Source: Calonectria ilicicola (taxonomy: Eukaryota > Ascomycota > Sordariomycetes > Hypocreales > Nectriaceae). Taken from it: a stretch of 64,000 bases of DNA. The position numbers and the translations under genes are program-made. Shown one piece after another: positions 1-10,566 of the stretch; position 1 is the first letter of the stretch, and every line of letters starts with the position of its first letter. The DNA lies in contig CP085825.1 in NCBI GenBank assembly GCA_020809705.1, positions 1,612,001-1,676,000 of the forward strand. Direction: 5' to 3'. The notes below the pieces were generated by a model, which saw nothing but the letters and a program-made list of their open reading frames with translations, was not told the origin of the DNA and did no database searches.

Positions 1-439
1 CCTCCGGTGCAACGCTAGTGACCTTTGCCTCCCCCGCGTCCTTGGTTCGATGGGACTGAGTCTCGTGCCGGCTCTTGGTGGAATCCAGCTTCAGGTCGCT
101 TTTCTGGGGTACTTTTGTCGTCGACTCGGCTCCAGGACCGGCAGTGGCTGATGGAGCAGCCTTGACCGGACCGCCCCTGGACATGATACAGTACCATGTG
201 TGAGGGACAATCCTGTCCTTGCAGCCCTCTTCACCACCAACGGCCGGGTTGATCCGGAAGAACTCTGCACGATCAATGCGTGCGGCGGAAATGATAGCGT
301 TGCAATCTTCGCCCACACCAGCGAGGTGGAACTGAGCACAGGCGGGATATGAAGGTTGCATCATTGGACTCGGTGTGTTGATTGGTACGCTCATCGCTGT
401 GACGAAAGACAGCTGCTTGACAAAGATGACGGCAGTCAT
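1..439 (-). CDS. LysM-domain protein, 3' end outside the window
   Basis: The frame opens with ATG at 439 and stays open to the left edge, giving 146 codons without a stop. Residues of about 34-85 resemble a fungal LysM module: a Cys, a hydrophobic strand, 'AGVGEDCNAI', a helix with 'FFRINPAVG', a Cys, and 'TWYCIM'. LysM modules bind chitin or related N-acetylglucosamine polymers, and fungal secreted forms either shield the wall or mask chitin from host receptors. The N-terminus (MTAVIFVKQLSFVTAM) is only weakly signal-peptide-like, so the true start or a further 5' exon may differ. After the LysM module the protein becomes Ser/Thr/Lys-rich, like a linker to another domain beyond the edge. The family call rests on spacing of cysteines and the NP motif; whether it is an effector or a wall protein cannot be decided here. 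Confidence 0.62.
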   Translation of the reverse strand, partial: MTAVIFVKQLSFVTAMSVPINTPSPMMQPSYPACAQFHLAGVGEDCNAIISAARIDRAEFFRINPAVGGEEGCKDRIVPHTWYCIMSRGGPVKAAPSATAGPGAESTTKVPQKSDLKLDSTKSRHETQSHRTKDAGEAKVTSVAPE

Positions 440-2908
440 GATAGGTTGGATAAAATATTCATCATTGAACACCCTTCGACGATCTAATCCAGCAATAATG
501 GATGGTACTGAGCATATTATGTGCCCTTGGCGGACAGATGGTTGACATTTTGGGGATCTCGATCGACAGCTCAAATTTATAGCAACAAAATAGAGAGATG
601 ATTGAACCCGGGGCATCAAAATGTAATGTTTCCAGGGTCCAAAAGTGGTACTCAATAAAGGTAATTAATAAAAATACGGATCTAAGAATTTGGTGAGTTG
701 AAGCATTTAAGCTTCTTGGTATGTAAATAACAAAGGTTCTTGTAGTTCCCTTTATTAGACCCCGGAGAAGAACCTAGTCCGGTTAGAGAGTAAATCAGTT
801 GCACGTTGCAACGAGTACTGATCTCTTTATCCAGAAATAGATCCGACAAGCGTCGATCATTCTCGACCCCTAATGGAAGGCCGGGGTCAGGCGGGAATAA
901 GATGTACTTTTATTTTGTATATCTACGATGGCATCGCCGTACTAGGACAAAGAGCACGGGGTTACAGTTCGTTGCACATGCCGAAGCACAAGCGTAGGGT
1001 AGCTGGTATGCAAGCGGATCACGTTGCAGACCACGTACGCTCACAAAACTTGCGTACGTACATGCTGCATATCAGGTCCAGGACTGGGATTATATGGAGC
1101 ACGCCCATGCCCAACAACGGGGAGCGAGATGATTGAAAGCAACCTTGACGAGACAACAAAACGAATCCCCCACCTGTCCGCATCGGCAGGGCATTCGGGA
1201 CGAGTCGAGAACGTGGATGGGCAGCGCAACTAGCCAACCGCCTGTCGCGCCGAACCGAGACAGTGAGGCCGAGTCAGAATCGAGGGCCCACCTGGAGGGG
1301 CGTGCCAACGGCGCCATGGGGGAAAGGGGAGGCGTGTGGCTCGGGAAACAACCAAATGGTGCCAAAAATTGTCGAGTCGGAATGTTAAGCGGGGGCTAGA
1401 ACAAGGCTGAAAGCTTCCAGGCCTTCGGCCGTTGCGCTAACGAGTGGTGACAGTTAGTGTGTTGATTGGTGGCTGGCAATCTGAGGTGATCTTTTCAAAG
1501 CTTGAGGTTGGGAGTGTTGGGATCGTTTGGCGGCTGGGGGGTTTTGGGGCATTATTTTGTAGGGTTTCCTGGTAGCGGTCGAATGCTTATTTGAGTGCTG
1601 CTCTTTACCGCCAGGGCCCTTTTTTGTTTTTCTTTCTTTTTTCCCTTTTCCTACAGGGCTCAGGGCTCTTCCGAGCACCCAGAGCACAGGTGCATTCCAT
1701 CGCAACCAGGGTCCCCGGCCGACCGGGGTAGCTGAAAACAGGCCAATAGCAGGCCGCCCTACGCTCCTCTTCAGCGCAGCCAATGGCTTGTAGCCTCGCC
1801 CATCGTACAATTCCCCTCCGTAGCCTTGCCCATCATACGATCTCGACAGGCAGTGGACAATTTCTGCTACGCCAGGGTTCAGGGCCCCTGGGGACGATGG
1901 ACAGCCATGTCCAAAGTCACGCCATTACGGCCGACAAACATCACGACGCCGTCCCGACAGTGTCTTTTTTATTTTTTTTTTTGCTTGTGCTGTGCTGTCC
2001 CTACCTACCGTCGCCCATCTGCCCCCTAACCTTACCTGCTACCCACCCACCACCAACACCAAAAGTGATCAGACAGAGCACGACCCCAAGCAAATCCGAC
2101 CAGAAACGGGTCCCAACTCAACTCGACTCGGGACACGCACCGCACACCTCACCTGCGCACATAGAGCGGAATAACCGGTTTTCACCTTGTCTCGCCGCTT
2201 GCCATTCGGCCTCATCTTTCCCTGTTCCCCGCGTCTCGCCCCTTCCCTCTGCGAATTGGGAGCCGCATCCCGTCCCACCCCCCGTCGCCTTCCTGTCGAC
2301 TGATACTCCTCCGTAAAACCTTTCACTTCGATCCCGCGGTTTGGCCAACCTTGCCGGCCTCATCAATCCCCCCGCGACTTTGTCCTCTGCAGCCGCCGTT
2401 TCTGCACCGCTCCCAGATCGCCCGCATCTGTCTGCTCGTCTCTATTCCGACACCAAACCACCTCACCAGGTCTACTTCGTTCTTAGCGACACCCCACCTC
2501 ACTGTGTTGGGTCTCCAGTCTCCCCATCCGCCCACCCGCTATCCTCGTCAGCAGTCAGCATCAGTGACCAGCCGCCTTGAAAGAAAAAAAAAAATCCTTT
2601 CTTCTCGCCAGTTGCTTTTTAATAGCGATTCATACGAACCCAGCGCGCAGTCGGCGTCGCGTCGCCTTCCGAAACCTTCCGTGTCGACTTTCAACAACTC
2701 CCTCATCTCCCACAGCGACATCTTGTTCGATTCATTCAACCTCACGAATGAACCAGTCGGCCTGCTGAGATAAGCAACCTACGTCGCATTATTTTCATCG
2801 CCGCCGTCGTTCGATTTTACGCGAATTGAGTTGGCCTGACCTATATCCGGGGCGCTGACACGAGATCCCCCCATCCACGACATCTTAACGGCCTTTGCGG
2901 GTCTGGGG
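440..2908. other. Intergenic: promoter and leader region before the bHLH gene
   Basis: No convincing gene is seen. The first 400 bases are AT-rich and hold the promoter of the LysM gene. From about 1450 to 2900 the + strand is C/T-rich with homopyrimidine runs, which is typical of a long fungal promoter and 5' leader feeding the bHLH gene. Open frames here, for example 1783-2316, are low-complexity Pro/Ser/Thr translations without a recognisable domain. Confidence 0.5.
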
Positions 2909-2920
2909 ATGCCGTGTTAG
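2909..2920 (+). promoter_or_regulatory. Minimal upstream ORF (Met-Pro-Cys-stop)
   Basis: An ATG at 2909 opens a three-codon frame closed by TAG at 2918-2920. Only two bases separate that stop from the proposed main start ATG at 2923. If the transcript includes it, ribosomes would meet this short frame immediately before the bHLH start. Such positioning can lower or condition translation of the main frame. That the sequence exists is certain; that it is transcribed and used is inference. Confidence 0.5.
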
Positions 2921-2922
2921 CG

Positions 2923-4599
2923 ATGGATCCTAATCTTCTCAGCTTCTTCTCGGTACCAAACAACCAGACATTGAACCCGGTTGATCAAAATGCCGAATCC
3001 TCCTCTAGCGCTCAACAACAACAACAACAACCGGATCCTTCATCATGGCAACCAACTGGTCTCGATAACATGGGCCTTTCGGGCCGAACATCCGGGCCAT
3101 CAGGATCTGCTATGAATTCATTCGATAACAACTCAACTGCGCCCAGCGATATATCATTCACACAGGCTCCTATGATATCACCGTATACCCAACACAAAGC
3201 AGTACTGCCCACAAGAGGACACCCACGACAACACATGCAACGAAAAAAAGATGCCCATGATAGAAAGCGCACGAAGGTTGACACTGAATCTGCTTTGGAG
3301 TCTTTAGATTATTGGATTCAATTTGACGACGATGAGGTTGATAGAGCCGGAAGCTTTGAAATTGACTTTTCCAAGCGTTTTGATGTGATAAGCCATGCCA
3401 GGTTCGTACCTTTTTTTTTTTTTTGGTAGCTCCTGCTTGAATAATGCGAACACTAGCTAATCTTCCAAGACCTCCTCCGAGTTATGTCTCAAGTTCGACA
3501 ACACCAGGTCTAGGCACGAATATTTATGCTACAGCGCCTGCGTTCAAAGGTGCCGAGTTCTTTGATGACAACGCGCTCGATAATGCGTTATCCGACGATG
3601 AAGATGGAATCGACTCTATCAATCTGGAGGAGCAACTGTCCAAAATCGAGACAATGCCCCCGCCAGAGGTGCCCCCGCGCGAGGGTCTCTATTCTACTCC
3701 TCTTAGCTGGGAGAAGCCTGAGCCAGGCCTGCGAATGGAGCAAGCTTTTGGACTTGGCGAGAGTCCCGGAGGCATCCCAGGCGGATATCAGCAGGCGATG
3801 CCCGGAGTTGGAAACCAGATCAATCAGGTCTTGAGCAACGAGGAGCAGCGACGCCTTCTAGCAATTGCCATGAACACTGGTCGAACGCCAGCAAGCTTCA
3901 TGCCCCCGAGCGGTTTTGGTCTGGGATTCGGAGCTGGTCTCGGAACTGGCTTGCCACCCGAGTTCAACGCTAGCATCGATTCTATTCTTGGAGTTGGCGG
4001 CCAGAGTCAAAACCAGACTCCAACACCTGCTGACAGCTCCAAAGCTGGGGTAGAAATTAAGCGCGAGACTTCGTCCAACGACGGCAGTTCAGCTGCCTTG
4101 AGCTCTTCTCGACCACAGGTTCAGCGTAGCAACACTGATGGCACCATGGACAAGGGCAAAGAGAAGGCCAAGGCTGGTGGTGATCGGACAGCTCATAATG
4201 ACATTGAGCGGAAATACAGAACAAACCTCAAAGATAAGATTTCGGAGTTGCGCGACGCTGTCCCTGCTCTCAAGTCCATCCCTGAAGAAGGCATGGATGA
4301 TGATGGAGAGAGTTCAAATCCACAAAGAGCCCCTAAAGTGAGCAAGGTCAGTGTCCAGCTATTTTTCTCCTCTTTTTTAAATCATCGTGATTAACATTAT
4401 TTTCTAGGGGACCGTATTAACAAAGGCTACGGAATATATCCAATACCTAGAACGCCGCAACAAGGCCATTTTGAAGGAGCATCAGGAGTTGGCGCGGCGG
4501 CTTCAGGCATTTGAGCAATTACTCAGCGCCTCGGCTCGACAGCCATTCTTGATGCCCAACCACAGCCGAACCCTCTTCGACCCAAGAGGATTCTGCTAA
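2923..4599 (+). CDS. SREBP-type basic helix-loop-helix transcription factor
   Basis: Exons 2923-3401, 3470-4346 and 4408-4599 join to 515 residues. The splice sites are GTTCGT...AAG and GTCAGT...TAG, and both junctions keep frame. The bHLH spans about residues 398-485, with basic region 'HNDIERKYRTNLKDKI'. The Tyr in 'ERKYR', where most bHLH factors have Arg, marks the SREBP class, which binds sterol-response elements as well as E-boxes. A long acidic loop precedes helix 2 ('TKATEYIQYLERRN'), followed by a short leucine-rich coiled segment and the end 'DPRGFC'. The N-terminal part is Ser/Gln/Pro-rich and acidic, with a short CAA-encoded glutamine run near 3012-3030, as expected of an activation region. 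No transmembrane segment follows the bHLH, so this is not a membrane-tethered precursor. By analogy it is nearer to Aspergillus SrbB-like factors involved in hypoxia, lipid and carbon control. The exact orthologue is not certain. Confidence 0.85.
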
Positions 4600-5289
4600 A
4601 ATAGACGATGTTTTGTTCCAAGGGTGCTTGGAATTGTGTATAAATATACCCCAGCGATGATTCGTGGTGTCAACACTGCTCATCCTGTTTCAACGTACAT
4701 ATGTTTTTTCCCTTTTTTTTCTATATTTTTTTTATTTTGCCTGTTCGTTTTATTTTTTGTCTCGGCCTCTCGGCTTCGAATACTTGAGAGCTTGGTGCGT
4801 GCGTCTCGCTTGTGTACGGACTTTTTGGTTGGTAACGCCCTCCCTTGCGTGCATGAAATAGAGCGATGGACAATGAGATGTTATATGGGCTGTTATTTGT
4901 ATTAGATGCGAAGATCATGTTTCACAACGCATCGGAGGGGTCTCAGACGGTTATTTCGAGGATTGATCTTCAGGTGAGCGGTGCCCTAGAGCGAGATGAC
5001 TTGCAAACGAGATAAACAGAGTCTACGATTGGGCGGGTTCAAAACATACCCGGCAGGGTGGCTTGGCTTATGGGGTGATTTATGTTTTGGTGTGCTCGAT
5101 TTGACAACTCGTATAGCCGAGAGGCGAGCGGAGTACTTATGACGGGACATGATGACAAGATAGTTACGGCGATTAACATAGCGGCCATATGAATCGACCA
5201 CGGATTGCTCCGTCTTAATCATTTACCATTTTTGTTTTATCTCATTACAGGTGTTGTACACTTGCTCATTTAAATAATCATCATACACG
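4600..5289. other. Intergenic between convergent genes
   Basis: This is the shared 3' region of the bHLH gene and the convergent aminopeptidase gene. It contains T-rich runs around 4700-4750 suitable for transcript ends. No coding region is supported. Confidence 0.5.
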
Positions 5290-6898
5290 TTATCGTAGAG
5301 CTTCAATGTCAGCTACCTCCTTTACAGCCTCAGTAGTGAGGATATACGGTGAATCGTCATCGACACATATACTGTCTTCAATTCGAATGCCCATTCCTCT
5401 AAACGCCGCGGGCCATTTTTCACTATGGGGGACGTAAATACCCGGCTCAATGGTAACGCAGTGGCCACGGCGCAGGGTCTCACGGCGACTGTGCCCGGGG
5501 CAATCATGTACATCAAGGCCAATGTAGTGACCGACATGGTGAGGGAAGAGTTGGTCAATGTTGCTCATGGAGACATCAAAACCGATGGAGCGCAGCTGGT
5601 CCACGAGACCCCGTGCGGTAATGTTATGGATGTCCTCGAGAGACATACGAGCACTCTCGCGACACAGGGACACGCTCGTGCGCTGCACCTTGAGGATAGC
5701 TTCGTAAAGGTCGCGTTGGGCAGGCGTGAACTTGCCAGAGGCGGGCCATGTGCGTGATATATCGGTAATGTAAGTGCCGTACTCACCACCGGCATCAATT
5801 AAAATAAACTCATCCTCTTTGAACGTGCTGTTGTTGACAGTATAGTGGATACAGTTCGCGCGATCTCCGCCGGCGATCACAGGGATGTAGGCAGGGCCAT
5901 CGCAGCCGTTGATTATGAACTGGTAATCCAGGAAGGCGTGTAAGTCCTTTTCCCGTTTCCACGGGCGGCGCATGGCGTCTGTGATGGCACGTCCAGATAT
6001 CTGGCCGGCCAGGCGCATGTTGGCTACCTCGGCTGGGCTTTTAATGACACGCAACTTATTCATGACGGAGTAGAGAGGCGTGCGGCTAGGCCTTGAGCTG
6101 CGGCCGGCAAAGAAGCTCAACAGCCAGCTGGCGGCGTTGCCCCGGGAGGGTTGAAAGTCAGCATAGACAAGCTTTGCTGACTCAAGCTGCTTTGATAGGA
6201 TTGTTTCAGCCTGGTCGAAAGAGTATGCTTCGTCGGCGTTGAAGACATCGCGTGCGGCGTCTACGCCGTTGCGGTAGCCATTCCATTGCTCCTCACGCGG
6301 GCATTTGGGCTTGACAAACATGCGGAAGGCATAGTCCCCCCAGTTTGGACCCGTCTTCTCGATTGTAGCAATAGCTTCACCTTCCTGCCAGCCCGTCAGG
6401 TAGAGAAAGTTGGACTCTTGACGGTATGGATGGAAGACGGCACCAGATTTGTACTGAAGCGAGGCGGCATGTAGAACAGCGATGCTGCCTTCGGTCATGG
6501 AATCGGCAAGGGCGGCTCGACGGTCAGCATATTCCTGAGCTGTGATACCTGCAGTCACTGTTTGAGAACGATGGGGTCAGCAGGGTCTTGCGGAGACATC
6601 GCGGACAGGCCATTGATCCATATAGGGGAAACGCACGTTCGCCAGGCTGAAGAATATGAGGATGGGTCTCGTAGACGGGTTGTCCGAAGCGGAGTTCGCT
6701 TGCGGAAACAGTGGCATAATTGCGGCATCGTGCTGGGGCATGCTGGCGAGAAGAGGTGACGGATGAAATAGGGCGGGACGTGGCGCAGGAAGCCCGTTTC
6801 AACGTCGATGGCGAAGCTACTCGAAGAGGCGTTGTGGCTCGAAAGGGAAAGGCAAGGTGCGTGTGGAAGCTCCGGAACGGAGCTCGAGGGAGTTTCAT
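5290..6898 (-). CDS. ICP55: Mitochondrial intermediate-cleaving aminopeptidase P (Icp55 type)
   Basis: Exon 1 (6898-6637) and exon 2 (6557-5290) join across a 79-nt GTGCGT...CAG intron to 509 residues. Exon 1 supplies an Arg/Ser-rich presequence without acidic residues for about 60 positions, then 'FGQPVYETHPHILQPGE', which is typical of Icp55. Exon 2 supplies the aminopeptidase P N-domain and the pita-bread catalytic domain. The five metal ligands are visible: Asp of 'LIDAGGEYG' and Asp of 'YITDIS' (about 342 and 353), His of 'HHVGHYIGLD' (about 431), Glu of 'TIEPGIY' (about 458) and Glu of 'RIEDS' (about 481). In yeast, Icp55 removes one destabilising residue from matrix proteins after the processing peptidase has cut, which stabilises them under the N-degron rule. 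The start at 6898 is the first ATG giving the presequence. The gene is divergent from the Dbf4-like gene. Confidence 0.9.
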
Positions 6899-8456
6899 TT
6901 TAGGGTAGGTGGTGTGGGATTATTTCTAGGCGAAGTAATGTGAGCATGGTGGACATGGACAAGAAAAATTGTCCCCGGCTAGATCCTAGGGTAGGGCGGG
7001 AGCGTAAAGCGGAAAGGGGTCCAAACAGGGGTAAGGCAGGCACGGTAAAGTATCAATGGCATTGTTAAATGTGTGGAATTCATCTCGTCTCGTCTCGTAC
7101 TTACAATTGGGGTCCTCCCTTGAAGAGTGATTGTTGGTGTACGTATCGATCCAAGTCAGATCCGAGCGGCGCGGCTATCCTAGGATGGGCTGGCGGTTTT
7201 AGGGTCTGTGGTTGGCAGCCGAGGCTACGGTCCCGAGGCGGACAAGGCTACCTCGTCACAACAAAGCAATTGGCCAACGGGCAGGGAGGATAAAAAAAAA
7301 ACAGGATGCAAGTCATTTATTGTGCTCGGGTGCATGAGCAGAAGATGACGAGCATACGGGGGTGAGAAAAAAGACCGATTGTCAATGCGATGCACATGCA
7401 GCCATTGTTGCAGATGGCTACGTAGACGAAACACGTCAACGCCAAACTGCCCGGATGGCTTGAGCTTTGATTCTTAAAGGGCTTGCTAATTACAGATACG
7501 GATGAGGCAGGGAAGCAGGCTGGAAGGTGATGAGCAGTGTGGAGGCGGAAGAAGGAAGCTCACGATGAAGACATGGGCTTGCATATCCGGTATCCTGGGA
7601 GTTGCAGGTGAAGAAGGAAGCAGAAGACCCGCTACAGAGTGGAAAAAAGAAAAACAACAAAAACAACATAAACAAAGCCTTCCGGAAGGCCACTGGACGG
7701 GACAATTAGGATTAGGACTTCGCTTGGGCCGGGCTGAGCTCCTTGGAGATTAGTTACCCAGGCGCGTGGATCACAGTGGCTGCAGGGTAGAAGTGATACA
7801 GTACGCATTTGTTTTTCTCCCATTGTCTCCGGCGGCAGCAGAGTCGCATTATGATCAGTTTTCGGAAATGGCTGGCCCCATCCCGCTGTTGTTTTCCATC
7901 CTGTTTGGTGCAGGTAGTTCAGGTGGTTGCTGGGTGCAGCCGCCTGGGTCCGTGCGTGTTTTTGGCACTGCAGCCGAAGCGGGCATAGCGCTGTTGTGCC
8001 AAGCGCGAAAGAGTCTCTGACAACAGTTCTCGCTCGCACACGCAAAACCACGACCACTAACTACCACCCCAACCCAGACCCCGACCAGGCCAGGCGACCA
8101 CCACGCACAAAAACATCCTCCATCTCTTCTCTCCAAGGCTTTGCTCTCCTGCCTTGTCCTTCTTTCCTCTCTCTGGTCTCTCGTGCCTTCGCCTGCCGCC
8201 CATGTCTTGGTAGCATCTCTTACCCTCGTTTTTTTCCTGCCCCCTCTCCCGCTGCCACCTCGCCAAAATTTGACGTGTCGGGCCCTCCGCGTCGCGTGCT
8301 TCTCAAAAGCTCCTCCCAGCCCCTCCTCGTCACCACCCCCAAAAAACAACCACCACCCACCCACCACGCCATCGGCGCCCGTCCTATACCCAACCCGACC
8401 TACGTGATCTGCTCTGGTGTGCTAGTCTCTCCAGAGCATGTTAACGGTCTAGTTTT
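6899..8456. other. Divergent promoter region of the Icp55 and Dbf4 genes
   Basis: No protein gene is supported in these 1.56 kb. The right-hand 450 bases are C/T-rich, with CCACC runs, and look like the 5' leader of the Dbf4-type gene. An E2F/SBF-like octamer at 8003-8010 is listed separately. Confidence 0.5.
8003..8010 (+). promoter_or_regulatory. E2F/SBF-like G1/S motif
   Basis: GCGCGAAA, whose reverse complement TTTCGCGC fits the E2F and fungal SBF consensus, lies about 450 bases before the Dbf4-type start codon. Dbf4 genes are periodically transcribed at G1/S in yeasts. An octamer can occur by chance in a stretch this long, so the call is tentative. Confidence 0.25.
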
Positions 8457-10566
8457 ATGGCAACCGTATCTCTATCGCCCAAGCCTGCTCCCATCTCGGC
8501 CATGTCCTCGAGACGGGGCCCGCTGACAAACAACCCCAATGTCGCCAATTCGCCCTTGAGAGGTGCTTCTGCCCTGGCTGGCTACGCGAAACCTAGAAGA
8601 TCTTACGCTACAATGCAGCGCGAGGAGGCCTATGGCCAGCCTCCGCCTATGAAGAAGCAGGTTCTCGACAATGGCAGCCAACGTGCCGTGCGGTCGCCAA
8701 CTCGGCCGACCCGCCCATCAGTCCTCACCCACCGCGGAACCACGCGTTCTATTCCTCAGCCCAAAGACCGCTCGTCAAGGACCGTCTCGACGTCCAGAAA
8801 TACTCAGGATATTGACACCGAGAAGGAGGTGTGGAAGAAGCACCACCGGGCCAAATTCCCGAAAATGGTCTTTTATTTTGAGAGTATCCCAGATGATATT
8901 CGGGCCAGACTAACAAAGAGAGTCACCTATCTCGGTGCTGTATGTCCATACCTTCTCTCTCTATCCCACAAATCACTTGCTAACTGTCCTATGTACAGCG
9001 TCAGGAACCTTTCTTCTCCATTGCAGTTACCCACGTCGTCACCACCCGATCGATACCTCCCGAGACATCAGGGGCCGAAGTTGAGCCAGAGCCCGAACAA
9101 CCTCGTCACCACGAGGAGCCCGAACCCGAAGAACAGCCTCAGACCATTAACCCGTCGCTTCTAGATCGAACTGGCGAGGCACGTCGTCGTCTTTTGTTCG
9201 ATTTCCGTAACGCGCCTTCACGATCAAATCAACTAGATGACCCCACAAAGCGAAGCAAAGCCCGCAACAATGATGTTCTGCACAAGGCCCGTGAGATGGG
9301 CAAGAAGATCTGGTCTCTGGACAAGTTCCAGACGATGCTGTCTGTGCTTCTCGAGTCCGAAATGGGCCATAGCAACTCCTACAGCTCTAGATCAGCGAGC
9401 AACCGCGGTCACTATGGAACCACAAAAGGCTCACACGAGCCCAACCTCCTTCAGCTTCTACACAACGAGCGTCTGAATGGACCTTCAGATCGTGACCCCA
9501 CAGCAGTAAACAGGGAACTGTGTTACTTTAAGGGTCCCCACCTTTATATTTGGGATATGGATGAGAAGCAAAAGCCTATCATGGTTCGCGAGTATCCCAA
9601 GGTTGCGAACAAGGCAGATGGCGAGTGGCCTCAGTTCCGAAGTGTAGGCAACGGACGTTGTCCCTTTGTGGAAGAGATTGAGGTTCCGGACAAGGAACAT
9701 CGCCGGCACCGAGAGCAAGAAAAGGCTCGCGCTGCCAAGCGTGAAGACGTCAAGCGAGAAGATCCTGTCCCCATCCTAAAGCCTCCGCAGATCCCGGTAC
9801 CAAAGCCTGTGACAGGAAAGCGATCGTTGGGAGAAATGGAAGACGGTCATAACAAGATGCGTTCTGTGACCCCAACTGAGGTTTTTAACCCCGCCAAGGT
9901 GACGCTATCAAAACAAGTGGAGGGACGACAGCAGAATGCCTTTACAAGTCGGGCAAGCACTGCTCGACTCTTTGCCGGTGAACCCGTGGCATCAGGCGTG
10001 CAGCCATCTAACATTACTTCTGCCATTCGTTCGCAGATGATCTCGTCAACATCTGGTGTCAATGGAGCCAAGGCTGGAACCAGCAAGGAGATTCACGGTC
10101 TTCAGCGAAAGGTGTTGCAGAAGGCTGCGCCTGCATCACAAGATATTAGCTCGCGCCGTCTCGCGGAAGTGTCAATGGATGTTGCTTCTAGCAGATCAAC
10201 AACAACAACAATGGGCCGGCACACGTCGCGCCCTGCGGAGGTTCAGGAGGAAGAGAGCCAGAAGACGGATAACCGAGAGCGAAAGGCCCAGACACAGTCA
10301 TTGAAGAGCAAGAAGGACCTCAAGCCTGGCTATTGCGAGAACTGCCAGGACAAGTTCCGTGATTTTGACGAGGTAAGCGCTGAACACTTGGTGATATATA
10401 TATATCAGCCTAAACTAACAATGTCTTTTAGCATATTCTATCTCGCAAGCACCGCAAGTTTGCCGAAAACGACGACAACTGGACGGAACTGGACTCCCTA
10501 CTTGTTCAGCTTAAGCGAATGCCCAAGTACTCGTCAGGGTCGGATGAGGAAGAAGGGTGGTATTAA
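8457..10566 (+). CDS. DBF4: Dbf4/Dfp1-type regulatory subunit of the Cdc7 S-phase kinase
   Basis: Exons 8457-8939, 8999-10372 and 10432-10566 give 663 residues. The introns are GTATGT...CAG and GTAAGC...TAG with CTAAC-type branch sites, both in phase 0. The N-terminal third is Arg/Pro/Ser-rich and leads into a motif-N/BRCT-like stretch split by intron 1 ('FYFESIPDD' to 'FFSIAVTHVV'). Motif M, which contacts the kinase, is seen as 'ELCYFKGPHLYIWDMDEK'. At the C-terminus 'YCENCQDKFRDFDEHILS' continuing to 'RKHRKF' forms the CCHH DBF4-type zinc finger (about C607, C610, H620, H626). The protein activates Cdc7 (Hsk1) to phosphorylate the MCM helicase and fire replication origins in the nucleus. 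The start at 8457 is the first ATG of the open frame. Three motifs in the correct order make the call secure. Confidence 0.9.

Noticed and set aside
1783..2316. 177-codon open frame on the + strand
   Set aside because: Its translation is Pro/Ser/Thr low-complexity from a C/T-rich leader, with no domain or codon bias.
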